NCBI GenBank assembly: GCA_900318975.1
Contig: ONMY01000196.1
Coordinates: 1 to 12,123, forward strand
Reading direction: 5' to 3'
Origin: an uncultured Bacillota bacterium
Lineage (GTDB): Bacteria > Bacillota_I > Bacilli_A > Izemoplasmatales > UBA1188
Length of the DNA: 12,123 bases
The notes beneath the pieces were generated by a model that saw only the letters and a program-made list of their open reading frames with translations, searched no databases and was not told where the DNA came from. The position numbers and the translations under genes were made by a program. Below are positions 5,620 to 12,123 of this stretch, piece by piece; positions within the stretch are counted from its first letter, which is position 1; each line of letters opens with the position of its first letter.

Positions 5620-7955
5620 TTGCAGAAGTAATTCTAGATCTCAAATCAAAATCAGTTGATAAGCCTTTCTCATATTTAGTTCCAGAAAGGTTTTTAGACG
5701 TTGTTGAGATTGGAGAAAGATGCTATGTGGAATTTTCAAGTTTCAAACGTATGGGAATTATCGTTAATCTTCATGATGATGCCCCTAAAATGAAGCTCAA
5801 AGAAATCGAAGATTTAATAGATTTAGAGCCAATACTTACAAGAGAATTAATTGATGTTGCAACATATTTATCGAAAACATCATGTTATCCCCTCATAAGT
5901 TATCTTCTTACAATGATTCCAAATGTTTTAAAAGTAAATTATTCTAAGACTATAAAACTATTAGATAAAAATGATTTAAAACTGAAACAGTTGTTCAATG
6001 AAAAAGAAATAATCAACTATGATGAATTACAAAAAAATGATTTATTAACTATAAAAAAAGCTTTAGAAGAAAAGAAAGTTGAATTATTTTTTAATTATAT
6101 TAAAAAAGAATCAATTAAATACGAAAAAATCGTTTTCTTAAAAAATGTTCCAGAAAAGCTAACAGAAAAGAGAAAACAAATAGTTAGTTATCTTTTATCA
6201 CATAATAATGAAGAAAAATGGTTAGTTTTAAGAGATAAACTATCTATTAACATTGATACTATTCACAGAATGGAATCAGCTGGCATTATTTCAGTAAGGG
6301 ATAAAGAAGTATTTAGAGATATTGAAACACTTAAACCACTAAATGATAAGAAGGTTGTTTTAACTGGTGAACAACAATCAGTCTTTAATACTCTATCTAG
6401 CAATTTAAATAAGGAAAATACCTATCTACTCCACGGCATTACAGGAAGCGGCAAGACAGAAATCTATTTAAATTTATTTGAAAAAGTTTTAGAGTCTGGC
6501 AAAGAAGCAATAATGCTTGTTCCAGAAATCTCTCTTACTCCAATGATGGTAAATAGATTCAAATCAAGATTTGGAAGCAACGTTGCCATATTCCATTCAG
6601 AACTCTCTGATAATACTAGATATGACGAATGGAGAAAAATCCTTAGAGGCGAAGTGAAGATTGTTGTCGGTGCGCGAAGTGCGATATTCGCGCCATTTAA
6701 GAATCTTGGTATAATTGTTATCGATGAAGAGCATGAACAATCTTATAAACAGGATACATCCCCAATATACCACGCAAAAGATGTTGCAGAAGCAAGAATC
6801 AAGAATCATAACTGTATGTTGCTACTCGGTAGCGCAACTCCTTCAATTGAGTCTTATGCAAGATGTCTAAAAAATGTTTATCATTTGGTTGAAATAAAAA
6901 ACAGGGCTAACAATTTTGGCCTTCCAAAAACTATAGTTGTTGACTTAAACGAGGAATTTAAAAAAGGAATGAAGGGATACATTTCTGATAGACTTAAAAA
7001 GGAAATTGCGTCCCGCCTCTATAGATCAGAGCAATCCCTGCTCTTGCTCAATAGAAGAGGATATTCTAATTATCTTATGTGCCGTGCTTGTGGACATGTA
7101 GAAAAGTGCCCAAATTGTGATGTTTCCCTAACATATCATAATTTTGATAAAACGCTTAAGTGTCATTACTGCGGTTATGAGATACCAGTTATATCTAAAT
7201 GTTCAAAATGCTCTAATAATTGCCTAGAAAAAGTTGGGTTTGGAACTGAAAAATTAGAAGAAGAACTAAAACAACTTTTTCCAAATGCTAATGTTGTAAG
7301 AATGGATAATGATACTACAAGAGGCAAAAATGGTCATGAAAAAGTGCTATATGAGTTCGAAAATAATGGAGATATATTAGTCGGAACTCAAATGATTGCT
7401 AAGGGATTAGATTTTCCAAATGTAACTCTAGTTGGCGTAATAAATATAGACCAATCATTAAAGATTCCAGACTTTAGAAGCAAAGAAACAACATTCGAAT
7501 TATTGACACAGGTTTCTGGTAGAGCTGGAAGAGGTGATAAACCTGGGCTTGTAATAGTTCAAACATATAATAAAGACCACTATGCAATCAAATATGGTCT
7601 TAAACAAGATTATCTTGGTTTCTTCAATGAAGAAATGAAGGTAAGAAAAATCGCAAGATTTGTACCTTTCTATTTTATGACTCAAATCAAAATAAAGGCC
7701 AAGGATATTAAAACTGCTTATACAGAAAGTGCAAAAATAAAATTCCAGCTTGAAGAAGCATATCCAAATGGAGATTTGATTATCTTAGGCCCAATTCAAC
7801 CATCAATCGCGAGAATTGATAATCAATACATTTTTAATATTATATTAAAATATAAAAAGGTTGATAATTTGGATTTAGTATTAAAAAATATATATGAGAA
7901 AGCATCTAAGGAAGACATATTAATCTCAATTGATAGATTCCCAACATCTTTCTAA
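5616..7955 (+). CDS. priA: Primosomal protein N', replication restart helicase PriA
   Basis: 3'-5' DNA helicase that recognises stalled or D-loop forks and reloads the replicative helicase. The 779-residue protein is of family length. It begins with the N-terminal DNA-binding domain (AEVILDLKSKSVDKPFSYLVP), then has Walker A GITGSGKT (274-281), Walker B DEEH (370-373), LGSATPS, and a zinc region with eight cysteines (C489, C492, C498, C501, C516, C519, C529, C532) between the two helicase lobes. Lobe 2 has VGTQMIAKGLDFPNV and the arginine-finger motif QVSGRAGRG. The start overlaps the MATE stop (ATGA), with GAGGT 6 nt upstream. fmt starts 9 nt after its TAA. The middle segment (about 115-240) is Lys-rich and poorly conserved, as in many low-GC species. 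Confidence 0.97.
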   Translation: MIAEVILDLKSKSVDKPFSYLVPERFLDVVEIGERCYVEFSSFKRMGIIVNLHDDAPKMKLKEIEDLIDLEPILTRELIDVATYLSKTSCYPLISYLLTMIPNVLKVNYSKTIKLLDKNDLKLKQLFNEKEIINYDELQKNDLLTIKKALEEKKVELFFNYIKKESIKYEKIVFLKNVPEKLTEKRKQIVSYLLSHNNEEKWLVLRDKLSINIDTIHRMESAGIISVRDKEVFRDIETLKPLNDKKVVLTGEQQSVFNTLSSNLNKENTYLLHGITGSGKTEIYLNLFEKVLESGKEAIMLVPEISLTPMMVNRFKSRFGSNVAIFHSELSDNTRYDEWRKILRGEVKIVVGARSAIFAPFKNLGIIVIDEEHEQSYKQDTSPIYHAKDVAEARIKNHNCMLLLGSATPSIESYARCLKNVYHLVEIKNRANNFGLPKTIVVDLNEEFKKGMKGYISDRLKKEIASRLYRSEQSLLLLNRRGYSNYLMCRACGHVEKCPNCDVSLTYHNFDKTLKCHYCGYEIPVISKCSKCSNNCLEKVGFGTEKLEEELKQLFPNANVVRMDNDTTRGKNGHEKVLYEFENNGDILVGTQMIAKGLDFPNVTLVGVINIDQSLKIPDFRSKETTFELLTQVSGRAGRGDKPGLVIVQTYNKDHYAIKYGLKQDYLGFFNEEMKVRKIARFVPFYFMTQIKIKAKDIKTAYTESAKIKFQLEEAYPNGDLIILGPIQPSIARIDNQYIFNIILKYKKVDNLDLVLKNIYEKASKEDILISIDRFPTSF

Positions 7956-7964
7956 GGTATCGTT

Positions 7965-8906
7965 ATGAATAAAAATATAAAAATCTGTTTTATGGGATCG
8001 CCCGAATTCGGTAAGATTGTTTTAGAAAAATTAATAGAAGAATATAATGTTGTATTAGTTGTTACTCAGCCCGACTCTTTTACAAAAGGTGGAAAAGTTC
8101 TCATCGAACAGCCAGTAAAGAAACTCGCTCTCATCAACAACATCCCAATCTTTCAGCCTCAAAACATAAAAGAGGATTTTTCTGAAATGAAAAAATACGA
8201 TTTTGATTTTCTAGTAACTGCAGCATACGGACAATTTATTCCTCTAGATGTTCTTCACCTTCCAAGAATAATTACATTAAATGTTCATGGTTCGCTTCTT
8301 CCAAAATATCGTGGAGGCGCTCCAATACAAAGAGCAATTGAAAATGGAGACGAATATTTGGGTGTTTCAATTATGCAAACAATACTAAAAATGGATGCAG
8401 GTTGTATCTTTAAGCAATCAAAAATAAAACTTGAAGATGACGACAACTATGAATCTATGAATACTAAGCTTGCTAAAAAAGGCGCAGAAGATTTAATAGA
8501 AATAATCGATAAAATGTTTGAGAACATTGATAATGTGCCTAAAATTCATCAAAATATTAATGAAGTAACATTTGCATCAAATATTAAAAAAGAAGAAGAA
8601 CAACTTGATTTTAATTTACCATCAATTAATCTTTTTAATAAAATAAGAGCATTTAATCCAAATCCACTGACATATTTTAAGTTTAAAGATCAATACTATA
8701 AAGTTTATTCATCTCAAGTAGTTGAAGTTAATAGTAACGAAAAACCAGGCACAATACTTGATAATAAAAAGTCACTAACAATTAAATGCGGACATAATGC
8801 ACTTAAAATACTTGAGATTCAGCCATCTGGAAAGCAAAAAATGGATATATCTTCATTTTTAAATGGTTATAGAAATAAGTTTGTAATTGGCGATATAATC
8901 GAGTGA
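7965..8906 (+). CDS. fmt: Methionyl-tRNA formyltransferase
   Basis: Transfers a formyl group from 10-formyl-tetrahydrofolate to Met-tRNA(fMet) to make the initiator. The 313-residue length equals the family norm. The N-terminal Rossmann-like domain has GSPEFG, QPDSFTKGGK (the loop that is usually QPD-x-GRGK), and the active-site strand LNVHGSLLPKYRGGAPIQ with N106 and H108, then D144 in MDAG; these match the catalytic Asn-His-Asp of E. coli Fmt. The C-terminal OB-fold part ends in the usual G-D-I motif. AAGGT (7954-7958) overlaps the priA stop codon and serves as ribosome binding site. The gene ends the MATE-priA-fmt operon before a clear terminator. Its presence argues for normal formyl-Met initiation. 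Confidence 0.96.
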   Translation: MNKNIKICFMGSPEFGKIVLEKLIEEYNVVLVVTQPDSFTKGGKVLIEQPVKKLALINNIPIFQPQNIKEDFSEMKKYDFDFLVTAAYGQFIPLDVLHLPRIITLNVHGSLLPKYRGGAPIQRAIENGDEYLGVSIMQTILKMDAGCIFKQSKIKLEDDDNYESMNTKLAKKGAEDLIEIIDKMFENIDNVPKIHQNINEVTFASNIKKEEEQLDFNLPSINLFNKIRAFNPNPLTYFKFKDQYYKVYSSQVVEVNSNEKPGTILDNKKSLTIKCGHNALKILEIQPSGKQKMDISSFLNGYRNKFVIGDIIE

Positions 8907-8927
8907 TTAATATAAATATTTTTGTAT

Positions 8928-8952
8928 AAAAGTTCCTGCCGAGGAACTTTTT
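8928..8952 (+). terminator. Intrinsic terminator after fmt
   Basis: AAAAGTTCCT (8928-8937), loop GCCG, and AGGAACTTTT (8942-8951) form a 10-bp hairpin whose 3' arm ends in a T-run, 21 nt after the fmt stop. Confidence 0.88.
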
Positions 8953-8995
8953 ATATATTTATAATTACACCCTTATTTATTTTAATCACTTTATG

Positions 8996-9004
8996 TGTTA
9001 AAAT
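8996..9004 (+). promoter_or_regulatory. Candidate extended -10 promoter of the pgpA-metK operon
   Basis: TGTTAAAAT gives an extended -10 (TG-N-TAAAAT), with a T-rich TTTATT about 17 bp upstream (8976-8981). The transcript would start near 9011, just before the ribosome binding site, so the leader is very short. Confidence 0.45.
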
Positions 9005-9029
9005 AACTTTAGTGTAAAGGAGATTATAT

Positions 9030-9578
9030 ATGGAAATCGACAAAAAGAAAAACTTATTTTCAAGAGAAGAAATGTTTGAACTTAACAAGGAAAGACTAGA
9101 ATCTCGCGGTGTTACAATCGACGATATCGCAAAGATCGCCTTCAAGCAACAATCACGCTTCACAAAAGATATCGATTACGAGATTGTTGTTGAGAGCACA
9201 AAAAAGATTCTATCGTACGCTGATGCTTTTCATATCATCCAGCTCGGTATTGAAATTGATGAATTAGCTGAAAAGGAGATGTTATCATACCCAATTCAAG
9301 CTGTAATCAAATCAGATCTTGGTCTTTTTGGCCTTGACGAATTATTTGGTTTAGAGCTTGCAGGAAACTATGGTATTATCGGTAAAACAAACTTTGGCGA
9401 CATCGATGTTAATAAACCAACAAAGGTAAACGAACTCAATGAAGAAGGCAAAAAGCCGGATAAGTGTCATACATTCCTTGATGATATTGTCGGTGCTATT
9501 GCTGCATGCGCATCAACAAGAGTGGCTCAAGTCTATAAAGAAATGGAAACACATCATAAAGGACCTAAACAAGAATAA
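9030..9578 (+). CDS. pgpA: Phosphatidylglycerophosphatase A family protein (YutG-like)
   Basis: Likely dephosphorylates phosphatidylglycerol phosphate to phosphatidylglycerol. The 182-residue protein matches the soluble PgpA variant of Bacillus (YutG): ESRGVTIDDIAKIAF (24-38), HIIQLGIEIDELAEKEML (68-85), IKSDLGLFGLDELFGL (93-108), IIGKTNFGDID (116-126), and the strongest signature HTFLDDIVGAIAACASTR (147-164) with D151 and D152. Unlike E. coli PgpA, it has no clear membrane segment. The start is supported by AAAGGAGA (9016-9023), 6 nt upstream. The next gene starts 2 nt after its stop. The recognition is from memory of the family pattern; the YutG branch is less well proven biochemically than E. 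coli PgpA, so the exact reaction is inferred. Confidence 0.82.
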   Translation: MEIDKKKNLFSREEMFELNKERLESRGVTIDDIAKIAFKQQSRFTKDIDYEIVVESTKKILSYADAFHIIQLGIEIDELAEKEMLSYPIQAVIKSDLGLFGLDELFGLELAGNYGIIGKTNFGDIDVNKPTKVNELNEEGKKPDKCHTFLDDIVGAIAACASTRVAQVYKEMETHHKGPKQE

Positions 9579-9580
9579 TA

Positions 9581-11017
9581 ATGGAAGAAGAGAAATCATT
9601 AGAAGAGTTTTTTAAAGGATCTACTAAAGAATACAAAACCAAAAAAACTCGTAATGTTTCTAAATCATCTCCTCCAAAAGTAAGAGAAAACGATTCAAAG
9701 GGCGAGAATTTTTTTGTTCGTTTTTTCAAAAAACGTTTTAGTTTTGACGAGGATGTTGATTTAACAAATCCAACCAATGTTCTTTATAGAAGAAATTATG
9801 TTATAAAAAACATAACTATCCTTGCAAATTTAGTATTTGTTCTCTTTTCTCTAGTCGGAATTTCCAAATCAAATATCATTATAACTATTGCGTTTTGGCT
9901 AATAATGACTGCTCTTTCTCAAACTATCCACCAGATGCTAAAAAGAAAGACTGATGATGCTAGCCACCAACAACTTATAATGTATCTCCAATCCTTATTC
10001 ATATTCATTCTATCAATAACCCTTTACATAAGAGTCTACCTAGGCTTCACAGTTTTGGATAGCGAAAATCCAGGTTTAACAAATGTTGAGTTTTCTATAA
10101 CTCAAGCATCCTATATTCTAATATATTTAACTTTTGTAATAATGTCTTTGTATCAAGATACAAAGCTTCTAAGAGCGATGTTCTTCTGGATATTAGTTGT
10201 TATGACAGTTATTCATCTAACGCTTCTCCACCCAGAACTATATTCACACGCATCAAGTTTTTTAGAATTATGGGATTTTATTAAAGATGGTAACTATAGA
10301 GTCTTCCTAGATATAGGGCTTAGAACATTCGTCTTTCTCGTGTTTTATGCATCTCTTTATAGTGCTGCATCAGTTTTCCACTTCGTATCAGAAGAGAGAA
10401 AAACTGAATTTAAGAGAAGAGTTGGCGTTGAAGCTAGCTTTAAAGATGTAGTTGAAAGCGTGTTTGAAGCAGTAAAAGCTTATGATACTTCTCAAGACAC
10501 ATATTCACTTAGACTCGCATCAATAAAAGTTTCTGCAGTTTCAAGAGAACTAGCGCTTGCAATGAACCTTCAAACAGCTGCAATAATGGAAGTTGATTAT
10601 AGTGCAACAGTGCATGCTGAAAAACTCAGTGAATTAAATCTTCTTGGATTCCAAGAAATTAATCAAGAAAACTTCGATAGTGTTCTTGAAAAAACAAAGC
10701 TCGCAACAACAATAATTAAAAGACTACAACTTACAAAAAATGCCGAAGACATAGTTTATAGATATTTCCAAGGTACGCTGGATAAACGATTTGTCGATAA
10801 GATGAGCTTATCTCCAAATGACTATGTTTCAAACATCATATTGTTATCAGAAATATATTCAATACTCCGTTCAGATGCTAGTTACAAAAAAGCGTTAACA
10901 CATCAAAGAGCTGTTGAAATTATAGAAAATGGATTATGCGCATTTTTTGATCACAATCTAATAGTAAGATTTGTGAAGTTTAATCACGAAATACAAATTG
11001 CCTACGATAGGGCATAA
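9581..11017 (+). CDS. Membrane protein with a degenerate HD-GYP-like cytoplasmic domain
   Basis: 478 residues, in three parts: a charged N-terminal cytoplasmic tail (1-70), six membrane helices (about 74-94, 98-116, 134-153, 174-190, 199-216, 242-267), and a cytoplasmic C-terminal domain (about 275-478). The C-terminus has the clear end of an HD-GYP domain: [20 protein letters not shown] (424-443), then EIIENG and FDHNLIVRF (456-464), equivalent to YDALTSDRPYRKA…FDPxLVxxF. The HD motif should fall near 333-345, where the protein reads [15 protein letters not shown], and the HHE and GYP motifs near 390-402 are missing, so phosphodiesterase activity is unlikely. It could sense or bind a cyclic nucleotide, or act as a scaffold. 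It has no close Shine-Dalgarno (AAAGGA is 17 nt away) and starts 2 nt after the pgpA stop, suggesting coupling. metK follows after 11 bp. Confidence 0.8.
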   Translation: MEEEKSLEEFFKGSTKEYKTKKTRNVSKSSPPKVRENDSKGENFFVRFFKKRFSFDEDVDLTNPTNVLYRRNYVIKNITILANLVFVLFSLVGISKSNIIITIAFWLIMTALSQTIHQMLKRKTDDASHQQLIMYLQSLFIFILSITLYIRVYLGFTVLDSENPGLTNVEFSITQASYILIYLTFVIMSLYQDTKLLRAMFFWILVVMTVIHLTLLHPELYSHASSFLELWDFIKDGNYRVFLDIGLRTFVFLVFYASLYSAASVFHFVSEERKTEFKRRVGVEASFKDVVESVFEAVKAYDTSQDTYSLRLASIKVSAVSRELALAMNLQTAAIMEVDYSATVHAEKLSELNLLGFQEINQENFDSVLEKTKLATTIIKRLQLTKNAEDIVYRYFQGTLDKRFVDKMSLSPNDYVSNIILLSEIYSILRSDASYKKALTHQRAVEIIENGLCAFFDHNLIVRFVKFNHEIQIAYDRA

Positions 11018-11028
11018 AAGGAGCAAAA

Positions 11029-12123
11029 ATGAAATATATTTTTACAAGCGAAGCGGTGACTGAGGGTCACCCAGACAAAGTCGCAGATAGAATTGCCGAT
11101 TCTATCCTCGATGAATTAATCAAGCAGGACAAATATTCACGTGTTGCTTGCGAAGTAGTTACTTCAACAAATTTAGTGTTCATTTTTGGACAAATCACAT
11201 CAAATGCGAAGGTTGATTATGAAAAGGTCGCAAGAGATGCAGTAAAAGAGATTGGTTATACAAAAGCTGAATATGGTTTTTCGTATGATACTATGAAAGT
11301 TGAACTTGCAATCGATAAACAATCTCCTGACATTGCTATGGGCGTCGATGAAAACGAAAACAAGTCTTTAGGTGCTGGTGACCAAGGTATTATGTTTGGT
11401 TTTGCATCTGATGAAACAAAAGAACTAATGCCACTTGGCGAAGTTCTTGCTCAAAATCTTTCAAAAAGACTGACAGAAGTTAGGAAAAAAGGAATCTTAA
11501 CATATCTAAGACCAGATGGAAAAACTCAAGTTTCAATCGAATATGTTGATGATAAACCAACAAGAATCGATACTGTACTCGTTTCATGTCAACATGATGA
11601 AGGCATCAGCTTAGATACAATCAGAAAAGACATCATAAATGAGGTAATAAATAAAGTTCTTCCAAAAGAGTTCATTGATTCTAATACAAAGATCTTAGTA
11701 AACCCTACTGGAAGATTTGTTATTGGAGGTCCAGCGGGAGACACTGGACTTACTGGAAGAAAGAATATTACCGATACATATGGTGGATATGCTAGAAATG
11801 GTGGAGGTTCTTTCTCTGGAAAAGACCCAACAAAAGTCGATAGAAGTGCAAGTTATATGTTAAGATACATTGCTAAAAACATAGTTAAAGCTAAACTCGC
11901 AAGAAAAGTCGAACTTCAAGTTTCATATGCAATTGGTGTATCTGAACCAGTTTCAATTTATGCTAATACATATGGCACTGGTAAATTATCAGATGAAAAA
12001 TTAGTAGAAATCATCAAAAAAGAATTTGATTTAACTCCATCAGGAATTATTAATACACTAAATCTTAGAACCCCAATCTATAAAGAAACAAGCTGCTATG
12101 GGCACTTTGGAAGAGAAGAAAAA
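11029..12123 (+). CDS. metK: S-adenosylmethionine synthetase (3' end outside window)
   Basis: Makes S-adenosylmethionine from ATP and Met. 365 residues are visible, with the last 20-30 beyond the window. The signatures are GHPDK (13-17, with H14, D16, K17), GAGDQG (115-120), GDTGLTGRK, and the P-loop-like [17 protein letters not shown] (258-274). Start: AAGGAG (11018-11023) lies 5 nt before ATG. The gene is 11 bp after the HD-GYP-like gene and apparently in the same operon. One oddity: the conserved GEIT motif, whose Glu contacts methionine in the E. coli enzyme, reads FGQIT, with Gln at residue 55. Confidence 0.97.
   Translation, partial: MKYIFTSEAVTEGHPDKVADRIADSILDELIKQDKYSRVACEVVTSTNLVFIFGQITSNAKVDYEKVARDAVKEIGYTKAEYGFSYDTMKVELAIDKQSPDIAMGVDENENKSLGAGDQGIMFGFASDETKELMPLGEVLAQNLSKRLTEVRKKGILTYLRPDGKTQVSIEYVDDKPTRIDTVLVSCQHDEGISLDTIRKDIINEVINKVLPKEFIDSNTKILVNPTGRFVIGGPAGDTGLTGRKNITDTYGGYARNGGGSFSGKDPTKVDRSASYMLRYIAKNIVKAKLARKVELQVSYAIGVSEPVSIYANTYGTGKLSDEKLVEIIKKEFDLTPSGIINTLNLRTPIYKETSCYGHFGREEK

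Noticed and set aside
9565..9777. Minus-strand open frame opposite the HD-GYP-like gene start
   Set aside because: No ribosome binding site and no recognisable protein; it mirrors a Lys- and Ser-rich segment of the real gene.

Overview
The window looks like a low-GC Gram-positive chromosome, most likely an uncultured member of Bacilli related to Erysipelotrichia or Mollicutes. It is AT-rich, has strong AGGAGG-type ribosome binding sites, a type 2 (Gram-positive) peptide deformylase, a YutG-like PgpA and an unusually short (about 110 nt) 5S rRNA. TGA is used as a stop (end of the MATE and fmt genes), so the code is standard rather than the Mycoplasma code. The taxonomic placement is inference.

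Region 1 (1-680) is the tail of an rRNA operon: the 3' end of 23S rRNA, 5S rRNA, tRNA-Asn(GTT), tRNA-Glu(TTC), and a strong intrinsic terminator. Region 2 (about 700-2000) is a stand-alone TnpB (IS200/IS605 OrfB family) gene with an intact RuvC catalytic triad and zinc finger, its own promoter and a hairpin-forming leader; no TnpA is present. Region 3 (2057-3568) is a two-gene operon of an unrecognised six-helix membrane protein and a xylose-isomerase-like TIM-barrel protein. It ends in a 13-bp perfect bidirectional hairpin that contains the stop codon of the convergent deformylase gene.

Region 4 (3589-8952) holds def on the minus strand, diverging from a plus-strand operon of MATE transporter, priA and fmt. 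The two units are separated by a short intergenic region with a 25-bp palindrome that looks like an operator. Def and Fmt are the two enzymes of the N-formylmethionine cycle; here def lies outside the priA-fmt operon and on the other strand. Region 5 (about 8970-12123) is an operon of a PgpA-type phosphatase, a six-helix membrane protein with a degenerate HD-GYP-like domain, and metK (cut by the window end).

Most of the window is housekeeping. The parts that deserve a second look are the solitary TnpB and its leader, the HD-GYP-like protein that has lost its catalytic motifs, the operator-like palindrome, a mismatched acceptor stem in tRNA-Glu, and a Glu-to-Gln change in the conserved GEIT motif of MetK.
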